A stretch of 64,000 nt of DNA. Origin: Pseudoruegeria sp. HB172150. Its GTDB lineage: Bacteria; Pseudomonadota; Alphaproteobacteria; Rhodobacterales; Rhodobacteraceae. The translations under genes and the position numbers were made by a program. The notes beneath the pieces were generated by a model that saw only the letters and a list, made by a program, of their open reading frames with translations, was not told the DNA's origin and searched no databases. This document shows positions 1 to 8,038 of this stretch, piece by piece; the first letter of the stretch is position 1, and the number at the start of each line of letters is the position of its first letter. The stretch lies in contig NZ_JAATNG010000007.1 of assembly GCF_013184805.1 (NCBI RefSeq), forward strand, positions 1 to 64,000. Direction: 5' to 3'.

Positions 1-91
1 GGTCGCAGACCTCACAAACGTCCTCGGTATAACCCTCAATAAATGCAGATACACTCAAGGCGCTTACGGATACGAAGACGGATATTACTGA
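1..91 (+). CDS. C-terminal end of a probable exopolysaccharide tyrosine autokinase (partial)
   Basis: An open frame enters from the left edge (first full codon at base 2) and stops with TGA at 89-91, giving 29 residues. It contains GITLNKCRY followed by a tyrosine cluster ending YGYEDGYY. Bacterial BY-kinases and Wzc-type chain-length regulators typically end with a strand reading G-x-x-L-N followed by a tyrosine-rich tail that is autophosphorylated. The assignment rests only on this short tail, so it is tentative. It fits the glycosyltransferase gene 560 bases downstream and suggests a polysaccharide cluster lies to the left of the window. Confidence 0.5.
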   Translation, partial: VADLTNVLGITLNKCRYTQGAYGYEDGYY

Positions 92-122
92 GGAGTGCGA
101 TGACGCTGGGCCGAAGCCCGGC

Positions 123-395
123 TCAGCGGCGCAGGTGCATCTCGGGCGGGACGAATTCGAACTGGTCCTCGACGAAGAAGCGCAACCAGGGGCTGTTCGG
201 CGCGGTTGACACCTCCGGTGCCACCTCGGGCCGATGCGATCCATCGCACGGCGGGGCCTTTACGGCAGGGGAATTCATCCCTTCCGCGACTCTCAGAAGG
301 TGAAAGATCGCATCGCGGGAGCCGTGCAGCTCCGCCGGTACCGCGGGGTAGAGCGCGCCTTTGCGGCCGGGATTCCGGGCGGGATGAGATGACAT
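123..395 (-). other. Doubtful 90-residue reading frame in a gene-poor stretch (92-653)
   Basis: The 560 bases between the kinase tail and the glycosyltransferase gene hold no recognisable gene. The best frame is this minus-strand one, ending ...FVPPEMHLRR, with ordinary-looking codons near its C-terminus but no convincing ribosome site and no family I recognise. It could be a gene remnant. The stretch 420-470 is locally AT-rich and could hold a promoter, but I see no clear hexamer pair. Confidence 0.15.
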
Positions 396-653
396 TCGAG
401 CCAGACTCCGCGATTGGCACTGGAAATTTAACTAATTCAACATGACGCGATAAAGCGCGCGTGATCAACGGTGACCGGCCGTGACCGCGGAGCGGCGGCG
501 GGATTGCGCCGATGCGCCCGTCCCAAGCCCCACCTTCCGGATGGCGCCCTACCGCCACAAGTTACCGCGACGTCAAGAATTGCTTGCTCGATCCGTCCAG
601 CGCGCCTTAGGGTTGTCACCGGCACCTGCCCCGCATTTTAAAGAGACTTTCAC

Positions 654-1562
654 ATGCCGCATTACCTGATCGCCCACGAAGGGTCCCTCCCGTATATCCG
701 CAGCGTCACCCGCTTCCTCCATGACACGTTGTCGGACCAACTCGGCGACGTCACCTTCGCCACTGCCGCCCGCACCATCGACGAGGTCGCCACCGCAGCC
801 CCCGCCACCGTCTTCATAATCGGCGAGCGCCTTGACCCCTTCACCCGCCGCCCCGGCCACGGCTACGTCTATTTCAACTTCTCCGTCGTCGCCCGCCTGG
901 GCTCCCCCTTCGCCACCTCGCTCAAGGGCCTCAAGCAGATCCGCGGCAAGCAGAAGCTGCTGCGCGCCAAGCTCCCCCTCATCGACGCCGTGCTCGACTA
1001 TTACCCGGCCCAGACCCCGCGCCTCGCCCGCCAGCTCCCGGTTCCCACCGCCGGCTTCCTCCCCTGCTCCGAACCGCAGCCGCAGCCCCTCACCCGCACA
1101 TACGACATCGCCTTCGTCGGCGGCCTCAACCCGCGCCGCCAGCAGGTGCTCGACGCCCTCACCGCCCGCGGCATCTCTCTCTCCCCCACCTCCGGCGCCG
1201 ATCTGGAGACGCTGACCGCGCAGTCCCGCCTCGCCCTCAACGTCCACACCCATCGCACCAACCACCTGGAAATACCGCGCATCATCGGCGCGCTCTCCAC
1301 CGGGACGCCGGTGATCACCGAGCCCAGCTACGGCCTCAAGCACCTCTTCGACACGCCCGCCGTGATCGAGGCCGATCTGCCCGACATCCCCGCAACCGCC
1401 GCCGCCCTCCTCGCCGATCCCGGCCGCCTCGCCGCCCTCTCGGCCGAGGCCGCCGCGCATTTCACCGCCTACCACCGCCGCGCCACCGACAGCCTCTCCG
1501 CCGCCCTCGCGCAGCTGCAGCGGGCCAGCGCACCGCAGTACGCGCAGCAAACGCTCGCTTAA
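654..1562 (+). CDS. Glycosyltransferase, GT4/CgeB-like
   Basis: 302 residues. The N-terminal half is divergent. The C-terminal half has the second Rossmann-like lobe of a GT-B enzyme: TYDIAFVGGLNPRR near residue 145, then LALNVHTHRTNHLEIPRIIGALSTG around 195-220, the stretch that in GT4/CgeB proteins contacts the nucleotide-sugar and contains the conserved Glu in H-x-E-x-P-R-I. It probably transfers a sugar to a polysaccharide or surface glycan in the cytoplasm. The ATG at 654 follows an AAAGAGA ribosome site. The neighbouring kinase tail supports a polysaccharide role. Acceptor and donor cannot be told from sequence. Confidence 0.75.
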   Translation: MPHYLIAHEGSLPYIRSVTRFLHDTLSDQLGDVTFATAARTIDEVATAAPATVFIIGERLDPFTRRPGHGYVYFNFSVVARLGSPFATSLKGLKQIRGKQKLLRAKLPLIDAVLDYYPAQTPRLARQLPVPTAGFLPCSEPQPQPLTRTYDIAFVGGLNPRRQQVLDALTARGISLSPTSGADLETLTAQSRLALNVHTHRTNHLEIPRIIGALSTGTPVITEPSYGLKHLFDTPAVIEADLPDIPATAAALLADPGRLAALSAEAAAHFTAYHRRATDSLSAALAQLQRASAPQYAQQTLA

Positions 1563-1605
1563 CCCGGCCCTGCCACCCTCCTGCGCCGCGGCACAGGAGG
1601 ACCCG

Positions 1606-2433
1606 ATGCGCATTCCCATCCACCAGATCGACGAAACCGCGCTGATCCGCGACCGCACCGCGATCAACGCCGCCACCCAGGACGAGCTGCAGCAATCCAT
1701 CGCCGCCAACGGCCTGCGCATGCCCATCGAGGTCTTCGCCATCGGCGCCGGGCCCGACCCGCGCTTCGCCCTGATCTCCGGCTACCGCCGCCTGATGGCC
1801 GTCCGCGCCCTGCACGAGATCACTGGCGACCCGCGCCATGCCGGGATCGAGGCGCTGATCCGCAAACCCGCCTCGCAGGCAGAGGCCCTCGCGGCCATGG
1901 TCGAGGAGAACGAGATCCGCGCGCCCCTTTCCCCTTGGGAACGCGCCCATATCGCCATCGCCACCCGCGACGCCGGCACCTTCGACACGCTCGACACCGC
2001 GCTGGCCGCGCTCTACCCGCACGCCCCGCGCCAGAAACGCTTCAAACTGCGCGCGGTGGCCGAGGTCGTCGAGGCCCTCGACGGCACCCTCGCCGAACCC
2101 GAAACCCTGACAGAGCGCCGCCTGATCCGCATCGCCAACGCCCTCCGCCTCGGCTGGGGCGAGATCCTCGAGGCCGCGCTCGCCACCGCCGCCTCCAATC
2201 CAACCGCGCAATGGCAGGCGATCACCGGCACCCTGCAGGAATGCGAGGGTCTCCTCGCCCGCGGCCAGCCCACCACGCCCAACGAGCCCAGACGCATCTC
2301 GCATCCCCGGTCATCCGTGACGATCCGGCGTGAAAGGACCCGCGCCGGCTACCTGCTCCACGTGACGGGACGTGGCGCAAACGACGCTCTGGTGACCGAT
2401 GTTCTGGAGGAGGTGGAGCGGCTCTTCTCGTAG
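1606..2433 (+). CDS. ParB/RepB-type N-terminal nuclease-fold protein
   Basis: 275 residues. Residues 1-110 carry the ParB N-terminal (ParB/sulfiredoxin) fold: an opening of the ...I..I...-x10-IN type, RFALISGYRRLMAVRAL (the G-x-R-R CTP-binding box) near residue 58, and MVEENEIRAPLSPWERA near 94 (the E-N-x-x-R-x-x-L-S-P box). The rest is helical and could be an HTH region. It stands alone without a parA, so it is probably a ParB-like regulator or accessory-element protein rather than the chromosomal ParB. AGGAGG sits 8 bases before the ATG at 1606. Its TAG stop is the TAG inside the first REP copy, so the C-terminus abuts a mobile repeat. Confidence 0.8.
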   Translation: MRIPIHQIDETALIRDRTAINAATQDELQQSIAANGLRMPIEVFAIGAGPDPRFALISGYRRLMAVRALHEITGDPRHAGIEALIRKPASQAEALAAMVEENEIRAPLSPWERAHIAIATRDAGTFDTLDTALAALYPHAPRQKRFKLRAVAEVVEALDGTLAEPETLTERRLIRIANALRLGWGEILEAALATAASNPTAQWQAITGTLQECEGLLARGQPTTPNEPRRISHPRSSVTIRRERTRAGYLLHVTGRGANDALVTDVLEEVERLFS

Positions 2434-2452
2434 GGTGGGCAATCTGCCCACC
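2430..2452 (+). repeat. REP copy 1
   Basis: GTAG head followed by a perfect 8-bp hairpin (arms GGTGGGCA and TGCCCACC, loop ATC). It overlaps the stop codon of the ParB-like gene, because the TAG of the head is that stop. Confidence 0.9.
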
Positions 2453-2474
2453 TGTTTTGGAACCCCGGTCGGAT

Positions 2475-2497
2475 GGTGGGCAGATTGCCCACCCTAC
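2475..2497 (-). repeat. REP copy 2, inverted relative to copy 1
   Basis: Same 23-bp element on the minus strand, 22 bases from copy 1. Together they form a head-out inverted pair. The TAG of its head is the stop codon of the RAYT gene (2494-2496). Confidence 0.9.
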
Positions 2498-3021
2498 GCC
2501 TCCCCGAAATCACCTTCCACACTGTCCCCGACCCACGCCGCATCCACGCGCCCCGCCCGCACCTCGCGCTGGAACGACGAAAACGGCCAGTCCGCCGCCC
2601 GCTGCACCAGCCCGTGCCGCACCGGATTGCTCCAGCAATAGGTGAGGTGCGCAGTGAAATCCCGCTCGTCCCGGATCGTGTGTTCCCAGAATCGCCGCTG
2701 CCAGATCCCGCATTCCCGCTTCGCCCGCTTGCTTGCCGACCGAGCACGCGCCTGACCGACCGAGCGCGAGAACCGCGCCTTGATCCTGCGCCACCGTTCC
2801 GAATAGGCGCTGTCCCCCTCCGGCAGAGTCCACAGCGCGTGCAGGTGATCCGGCAGCACCACCATCGCCTCGCAGCGGAACGGCGCCTCCGCCACGGTCC
2901 GGCGATAGGCCTCCCGCAGCGCCCCGATCTCATCGACCAGCAGCGAGCCGCCCCGCTCCGCCAGATTGACGGTGAAAAAGTAGGTTCCCCCGGCGACCCG
3001 GGCACGCCGATACTCCGACAT
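2494..3021 (-). CDS. REP-associated tyrosine transposase (RAYT, Y1/IS200-like)
   Basis: 175 residues, usual RAYT length. The metal-binding HUH pair is seen as H59-L60-H61 in VVLPDHLHALWTLP. The downstream block WQRRFWEHTIRDERDF (107-122) is typical of RAYTs, and the likely nucleophile is Tyr128 in HLTYCWSNPVRHG. Family members cut and join single-stranded REP DNA at a GTAG-type guide. The ATG at 3021 opens MSEYRRARV. The gene ends exactly at the TAG of REP copy 2. All key residues are present, so the enzyme may be active. Confidence 0.92.
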   Translation of the reverse strand: MSEYRRARVAGGTYFFTVNLAERGGSLLVDEIGALREAYRRTVAEAPFRCEAMVVLPDHLHALWTLPEGDSAYSERWRRIKARFSRSVGQARARSASKRAKRECGIWQRRFWEHTIRDERDFTAHLTYCWSNPVRHGLVQRAADWPFSSFQREVRAGRVDAAWVGDSVEGDFGEA

Positions 3022-3057
3022 GCCCCCACCGCTCCCACACCACGGTTAACACCACGT

Positions 3058-3080
3058 GTAGGGTGGGCAATCTGCCCACC
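3058..3080 (+). repeat. REP copy 3
   Basis: Identical to copy 1 over 23 bp. It lies 36 bases upstream of the RAYT start, in the region expected to hold its promoter. Confidence 0.9.
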
Positions 3081-3099
3081 AACATCCCCGCCCTCCTAC

Positions 3100-3122
3100 G
3101 TAGGGTGGGCAATCTGCCCACC
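3100..3122 (+). repeat. REP copy 4
   Basis: Identical to copies 1 and 3 and in the same orientation as copy 3, separated from it by 19 bases. Confidence 0.9.
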
Positions 3123-3153
3123 ACGACATGGCCAACGAAAACCGTGTGGGTGT

Positions 3154-3176
3154 GGTGGGCAAATTGCCCACCCTAC
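3154..3176 (-). repeat. REP copy 5, inverted
   Basis: Minus-strand copy with one change in the loop (AAT in place of ATC as read on the stem). It is the last REP before composition shifts to the AT-rich reverse-transcriptase island, and it could act as a 3-prime hairpin for the reverse-transcriptase transcript. Confidence 0.88.
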
Positions 3177-3299
3177 GGGTTATTGGGCAGTTCCAGCGGC
3201 TTCGCCACTTGGCAATTGGGGACAGTTTGCTACCCCTTGCTGGAAAAAGTCAGCTGCGGAAATAAAAACTCAAATTCTGCGGCTCGCTGAAATTCAATC

Positions 3300-4949
3300 T
3301 TAGTCAGGAACTACTTCAACATCGTCTTCGTCTTCGCCTTCGTCTTCGTACAACCCGATTACATCTTCCAAAGCTTCATCAACATCTTCAATCTGATCGA
3401 TCCCTTGGAAAACAAAAGGAAGCTCACCGCTTCCGTAAAAGCTTGCACCGCCACCAATCAAATCGCCAAACACACTGTAATCGGCTCTATTCTTTGTTTT
3501 CAAACGATAATCAAAAGCTCTTTCTGCTTCGTATGATAGAAGCCAGTCATTCCCTAACATAGGGTGATCATCTAATCTTTCATGTATAAGTCTCTTTTGA
3601 TTTCTTCCTTGCACAAGCCCTTTCGAATGCAAATCCACCGCAAGAAGAGCCGAAAATGGCCCACACCTATTTACAATACTCTTGTATGAATTCTCGTGAA
3701 GTTTCCCCTTAATTTCCTTTAAGAGCCAACACGCCCAAACTACCTCGCTATCATTCCCTTGGGGAGCATGATACGCAATCGCGATATTACACACATTTGC
3801 CCAGTTGCTGGTTTCAACACCATGGCGTCGGTTATACCAAACGACGACTCTGGAAACATAATCCAAACAATGCGGGAAGTTTACGGCCGCACGTTTCAAG
3901 AAATGTTCTAGAACATCCCAGTAGGGCAACCAGAGCTTTCTTTCATCCATTTTCCTGATCGCATACTTTACAATTCCATCATCATTTTCTTCATTTGCAA
4001 TTCTAATAATTTGATCTAGGTAGGCTGTTAACTCCGTCTTCAAGTGTGACGTTGGCTTTCGGCCAGAAAATCCCTCTATTTCTCTTCTAATCTCAATCGG
4101 CCAAAATGGCTCCAAGTCACGTTTAGCTTCAAAAATCGCGGTTTTGGATTCGTTAATATCAAGCTCGTAACGGCGCACAGCATCCCTGTATGAGCTCAAG
4201 TACTGCTCTGCGAATTCTAGGCTCGGTGCGCCAATGTAGATGTCGTCCACCAATCTGGCAGCCGTTACGTTGCTTCCAACGTTCTTCAAAAACTCTTCAT
4301 CAATTGCCGATGAAATCAGTTCGGATATTATTCTTGAAGTATCTGGTCCTACAGGTATCCCCACCGTCTGTTGATCCTGCGCCTGCCTTACAAGATAATC
4401 GAGTTTATTTGTGAATGCACCAGATGACTTAATACTTCTGTCGATCTTGCTTGCGCTTTTTCCGTGAACGGCCCAAGGAATTGAGTGCGTGTAGATTGAA
4501 GGGAAAAATCTTGATATATCTGTCTTGATTATGTATCTCGCCGTAGAAAGCTTTGATCTTCTGAATCTTGTGAATTCTGCGTGCGATTCTATCTTCAATG
4601 CTCGGCCAAATAACTCCTGATAGACAGGAATCGACCGAGAAATATTAGATCTTTTTAGAAATGGGTTTAATTTTGCGCGATACTCACCGAGATAGTTGGC
4701 CACATCGATAAAGAACAATGGATTGGGAGTAGAGAATATTCGACGTTGTCCGCCACGTTTTGTCTCGTTGTACCTGGAAAGAGCAAGAGGCTTGTTTCGC
4801 TCAATTTGGTCGCTATCCAGCAGGCCATTTCCATAGGCAGTGGAATAGAAATCTCTTACTTTAAATGCTGGAGGCAGGTTCTCAGGATAAAATCCTTTCT
4901 CCATTATGGCGCGCTGAAAAGAGGCCTTCGATCCTTTTACGATAGACAT
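3300..4949 (-). CDS. Reverse transcriptase, candidate defence-associated RT (UG/Abi-type)
   Basis: 549 residues. Palm motifs are visible: motif A TDISRFFPSIYTHS (143-156, catalytic Asp144), motif B GIPVGPDTSRIISE (197-210), and motif C RLVDDIYIG (232-240), where LVDD replaces the usual YxDD. Residues 245-520 form a helical C-terminal region with no endonuclease or maturase domain I recognise, and the last 29 residues are strongly acidic. Absence of intron domains, stand-alone context and composition point to the UG/Abi (DRT) antiviral group rather than a group II intron or retron; the subclass cannot be fixed by eye. The gene is clearly AT-richer than both flanks and sits beside REP elements, which suggests horizontal acquisition. 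No partner gene is adjacent. The ATG at 4949 has only a weak ribosome site. Confidence 0.85.
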   Translation of the reverse strand: MSIVKGSKASFQRAIMEKGFYPENLPPAFKVRDFYSTAYGNGLLDSDQIERNKPLALSRYNETKRGGQRRIFSTPNPLFFIDVANYLGEYRAKLNPFLKRSNISRSIPVYQELFGRALKIESHAEFTRFRRSKLSTARYIIKTDISRFFPSIYTHSIPWAVHGKSASKIDRSIKSSGAFTNKLDYLVRQAQDQQTVGIPVGPDTSRIISELISSAIDEEFLKNVGSNVTAARLVDDIYIGAPSLEFAEQYLSSYRDAVRRYELDINESKTAIFEAKRDLEPFWPIEIRREIEGFSGRKPTSHLKTELTAYLDQIIRIANEENDDGIVKYAIRKMDERKLWLPYWDVLEHFLKRAAVNFPHCLDYVSRVVVWYNRRHGVETSNWANVCNIAIAYHAPQGNDSEVVWACWLLKEIKGKLHENSYKSIVNRCGPFSALLAVDLHSKGLVQGRNQKRLIHERLDDHPMLGNDWLLSYEAERAFDYRLKTKNRADYSVFGDLIGGGASFYGSGELPFVFQGIDQIEDVDEALEDVIGLYEDEGEDEDDVEVVPD

Positions 4950-5258
4950 TCTGACGACGAGCCTTTTTACTTGTGGACAATGTTATGTGCGCAATTTCGA
5001 TCCGGCATAGCAAGCGTAGAGTGCGTGTTTTCTTTTCGTTAGCTGCCATAACACACGCAGCCTAGGCATCCATACTCATCACCACCGCGCAAGCTTTCGC
5101 CCCTCCAATCTCCCTCCCACCCCTCCCCAAACCACGCTATCCTCCCACCACAAAACCACCCCGATCCCGCCTCCGTCCCCACTCCCGTCCCCACCCTAGG
5201 TTAGCGCCAACACGCCTGAAATCAATCACTTGACCCCCCGTCCCCATGGGGACGCCCC
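4950..5258. other. Intergenic region upstream of the reverse transcriptase and dinB
   Basis: About 310 bases without a protein gene. The part next to the reverse transcriptase (4950-5050) is AT-rich and must hold its promoter. The rest is pyrimidine-rich on the plus strand with many CCACC/CTCCC runs. A perfect 16-bp palindrome lies at 5239-5254. Some DRT systems use a nearby structured RNA; this is the natural place to look, but I can support no specific RNA. The alphaproteobacterial SOS box (GTTC-N7-GTTC) was not found before dinB. Confidence 0.5.
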
Positions 5259-5273
5259 GTGGTATACTCCCCC

Positions 5274-6527
5274 ATGCCCGCCCTTTGCCGAGACTGTCTG
5301 GAGCGCTTCCCCACCGGCCGCAGGTGCCCCGCCTGCCGGTCCCCCCGCACCCTCGACCACCCCGAGCTCGAGACCCTCTCCATCGCCCATATGGACTGCG
5401 ACGCCTTCTACGCCTCGGTCGAGAAGCGGGAAGACCCCACCCTCTCCGATAAACCCGTCATCATAGGCGGCGGCCGCCGAGGCGTCGTCTCCACCGCCTG
5501 CTACATCGCCCGGATCAAGGGCGTCCGCTCCGCCATGCCCATGTTCCAGGCCCTCAAGCTCTGCCCCGAGGCCGTGGTCCTGAAGCCCCGCATGTCCCTC
5601 TATGCCGAGGTCTCGCGGCAGGTCCGCCAGATGATGGAGGACCTCACCCCCGCCATCGAGCCGCTTTCCCTCGACGAGGCCTTCCTCGATCTCACCGGCA
5701 CCGCCCGCCTCCACGGCGCGCCCCCCGCCGTCCTCCTCGCCCGCCTCGTCAACCGGATGCAGGCCGAGCTCGGCATCACCGGCTCCATCGGCCTCTCCCA
5801 CAACAAGTTCCTCGCCAAGGTCGCCTCCGACCTCGACAAGCCCCGCGGCTTCTCGATCATCGGCCGCGCCGAGACCGAGGCCTTCCTCGACCCGAAACCC
5901 GTCAGCCTCATCTGGGGCATCGGCCCCGCCGCCCGCCAGAGCCTCGAGGCCGCCGGCATCCGCACCTTCGCCGACCTCAAGCGCTGGGACCTCCGCGACC
6001 TCCACGCCCGCTTCGGCGCCATGGGCGACCGGCTCTGGCACCTCGCCCGCGGCCAGGACCACCGCCGCGTCACCCGCGACGCGCCGATCAAGTCGATCTC
6101 GAACGAGACCACCTTCCACGAGGACACCAACGACCCCGACATCCTCGACGGCCACATCTGGCGGCTGGCGGAAAAGGTCGCCGACCGCGCCAAGGCCAAG
6201 AACCAGGCCGGCCGCGTCGTGACCCTCAAGCTCAAGCGCGCCAACCACCGGATCCTGACCCGTCAGTCGCAGCTGACCGATCCCACCCAGATCGCCGACC
6301 GCATCTACCGCACCGCGCGGGAGCTTTTCGACATCGTCGGCGACGAGGGCCCCTACCGCCTGCTCGGCGTCGGCCTCAGCCACCTGACCGGATCCGAGGC
6401 CGCCGACCGCTCCGGCGACCTCCTTGATCCCGACGCCTCGAAACGGGCCGAGGCAGAACGCGCCACCGACGCGATCCGCGACCGTTTCGGCCCCGACGCT
6501 ATCGTAAAGGGCCGGTCGCTGCGGTGA
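5274..6527 (+). CDS. dinB: DNA polymerase IV (Y-family translesion polymerase)
   Basis: 417 residues from the ATG at 5274; a GTG at 5259 would add five. An N-terminal zinc-ribbon-like stretch has Cys5, Cys8, Cys18 and Cys21 (C-x2-C-x9-C-x2-C), an extension known in alphaproteobacterial DinB. The catalytic palm follows: MDCDAFYASVEK with the metal Asp pair, the YIARIKGVRSAMP finger strand, and PLSLDEAFLDLTG with the second Asp-Glu. The two HhH segments (SLIWGIGPAARQSLEAAGI) and the little-finger domain are intact. It copies past lesions with low fidelity. It follows the reverse-transcriptase island on the opposite strand. Confidence 0.95.
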   Translation: MPALCRDCLERFPTGRRCPACRSPRTLDHPELETLSIAHMDCDAFYASVEKREDPTLSDKPVIIGGGRRGVVSTACYIARIKGVRSAMPMFQALKLCPEAVVLKPRMSLYAEVSRQVRQMMEDLTPAIEPLSLDEAFLDLTGTARLHGAPPAVLLARLVNRMQAELGITGSIGLSHNKFLAKVASDLDKPRGFSIIGRAETEAFLDPKPVSLIWGIGPAARQSLEAAGIRTFADLKRWDLRDLHARFGAMGDRLWHLARGQDHRRVTRDAPIKSISNETTFHEDTNDPDILDGHIWRLAEKVADRAKAKNQAGRVVTLKLKRANHRILTRQSQLTDPTQIADRIYRTARELFDIVGDEGPYRLLGVGLSHLTGSEAADRSGDLLDPDASKRAEAERATDAIRDRFGPDAIVKGRSLR

Positions 6528-6609
6528 CCCCCACAATCCCGGCGAAAGATTTCGCTTTACCTCGACCGGACTTGAGGTCGTAAGCCTTCCCTCCCAAGGA
6601 AGGAATCGC

Positions 6610-8028
6610 ATGTCCGATTACGTCGCAGATACCGAAGACCCGCAGGACGGTTTCGTCTCCTGGCCGGAATTCCTGGCCCGCACCGACCGTGCCGCGCTGG
6701 CGCTGGTCTGCCTTGCTGTCTGGCTGCACGCGGCAGACAGTCTCATCGTGGCGACGATGCTGCCCGCCATCGTCGGCGATATCGGCGGCGCCGAACTGGT
6801 GGGCTGGAGCATCGCATTATACGAACTCGGCTCTATCGTGGCTGGCGCGGGCAGCGCGCTGCTGACCATGCGGCGCGGCTTGCGCATGCCGATGAGCCTC
6901 GCCGCGGCTCTTTTTGCCGCCGGCTGTGCGATCAGCGCCTTCAGCCCGACGATGCCGGTCCTTCTGGCAGGCCGCTGCCTGCAGGGGTTGGGCGGGGGCG
7001 GGCTGGTCTCGATGTGCTTCATCTCCGTCGGCCTGCTCTTCGAACGGCGCGACCGGGCGCGTGCACTGGCCGCCGTATCGCTGCTCTGGGGCGTCTCCGC
7101 CTTCCTCGGCCCGCTGATCGGCGGCGTCTTCGTCGATTACCTGAACTGGCGCCTCGGCTTCGGGTTCTTCGCCGCGCAGGCCGTGGCGCCGGCGCTCTGG
7201 ATTGCCCTGTCGCGCGCGCAGCTTAGCCACCGGGTGCAGGGAGATGCCACGACGTTCCCCGTCACGCGCCTCGCCCTTCTCTGCCTCGGCGTCCTGCTGA
7301 TCGCGGCGGGAGGGATCGACGTGGCTCCGCTCCGCACCACGCTCCTGGTCCTCGCCGGAATCGTACTGCTGGCCGCCTTCCTATTGCGCGACGCACGCGC
7401 CGGGGTTGACCGGCTGCTGCCAAACCACCCGCTCGACCCGCGCACGAGAACCGGCGCGGCGCTGGCGATGCTGCTCTTCATGTCCATCGCCACCATCGCC
7501 ATCCTCGGTTTCGGACCGATCCTGATGGCGGTCATCCACGGCGTCACGCCGCTGACTGCGGGCTACATTATCGCCTGCTCCTCCATCGGCTGGACCGTGA
7601 CAGCCATCGTTGTAAGCGGCGCGCCGGAAAGGCTGGACCCGCTGTTCATCGCGCTCGGCATGGGGGCCACCGCGCTCAGCGTTCCGGCCTTCGCATATGC
7701 GGTGCCGCACGGGCCGGTCTGGCTGATCGCCGCAGTCGCGGCGGTGGAGGGCGGCGGCTTCGGCCTCGCATGGACCTTCGTGATGCGCCGCGGCACTGTG
7801 GGCGCCACCCCGGAAGAGGCACAGCGTTTCGCCGGGGCCATGCCGGTGATCCAGCGGCTGGGCCTGGCGCTCGGTGCCGCCTATGCGGGGATCGTCGCCA
7901 ATGCCGCCGGGTTCCTGACGATGCAGACACCGGCCGAGGCGGGCGCGGTCGCGCGCGCGATTTTCCTGGCGGGGTTCCCGTTCGCGGCGGCGGGGCTCAT
8001 TGCGATGATCGGCCTGGTCAGGCGCTAA
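6610..8028 (+). CDS. MFS transporter, DHA2-like drug/proton antiporter family
   Basis: 472 residues, almost entirely hydrophobic segments, consistent with 12-14 membrane spans. After a short polar N-terminus, TM1 ends with the acidic DSLIVATMLPAIVGDIGG typical of DHA2 members, and GRCLQGLGGGGLVSMCFISVG is the motif-B/C-like helix. GAALAMLLFMSIATIAILGFGPILM opens the second half. It probably exports a small molecule with proton exchange across the inner membrane; the substrate is unknown. AAGGAAGGA precedes the ATG at 6610. It is separated from dinB by 82 bases and is not an obvious operon member. Confidence 0.85.
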   Translation: MSDYVADTEDPQDGFVSWPEFLARTDRAALALVCLAVWLHAADSLIVATMLPAIVGDIGGAELVGWSIALYELGSIVAGAGSALLTMRRGLRMPMSLAAALFAAGCAISAFSPTMPVLLAGRCLQGLGGGGLVSMCFISVGLLFERRDRARALAAVSLLWGVSAFLGPLIGGVFVDYLNWRLGFGFFAAQAVAPALWIALSRAQLSHRVQGDATTFPVTRLALLCLGVLLIAAGGIDVAPLRTTLLVLAGIVLLAAFLLRDARAGVDRLLPNHPLDPRTRTGAALAMLLFMSIATIAILGFGPILMAVIHGVTPLTAGYIIACSSIGWTVTAIVVSGAPERLDPLFIALGMGATALSVPAFAYAVPHGPVWLIAAVAAVEGGGFGLAWTFVMRRGTVGATPEEAQRFAGAMPVIQRLGLALGAAYAGIVANAAGFLTMQTPAEAGAVARAIFLAGFPFAAAGLIAMIGLVRR

Positions 8029-8038
8029 CGGTGTGACG

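Larger units (their letters stand above)
2430..3176. mobile_element. REPtron-like unit: RAYT gene bracketed by REP hairpins
   Basis: A RAYT gene (2494-3021) lies among five copies of a GTAG-headed palindrome. Two copies, in head-on orientation, lie at its 3-prime side (2430-2452, 2475-2497). Three lie at its 5-prime side (3058-3080, 3100-3122, 3154-3176), two direct and one inverted. In other bacteria RAYT enzymes recognise a GTAG-type tetranucleotide next to the REP foot, and clusters like this behave as non-autonomous BIME-type elements. I see no classical insertion-sequence ends or target duplication. Confidence 0.8.

Noticed and set aside
573..1742. 389-residue minus-strand frame across the glycosyltransferase gene
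   Set aside because: Shadow frame: Gly/Ala-rich and featureless, overlapping two well-supported plus-strand genes.
2430..3176. Short repeats that could suggest a CRISPR array
   Set aside because: The copies are palindromic, in both orientations and irregularly spaced around a RAYT gene; they are REP elements.
5230..5268. TTGACC (5230) and TATACT (5263) as a dinB promoter
   Set aside because: The 27-base spacing is too long, and TATACT ends only five bases before the ATG.
5226..6611. 461-residue minus-strand frame over dinB
   Set aside because: Antisense of an unmistakable DinB; low-complexity Val/Gly/Glu composition.
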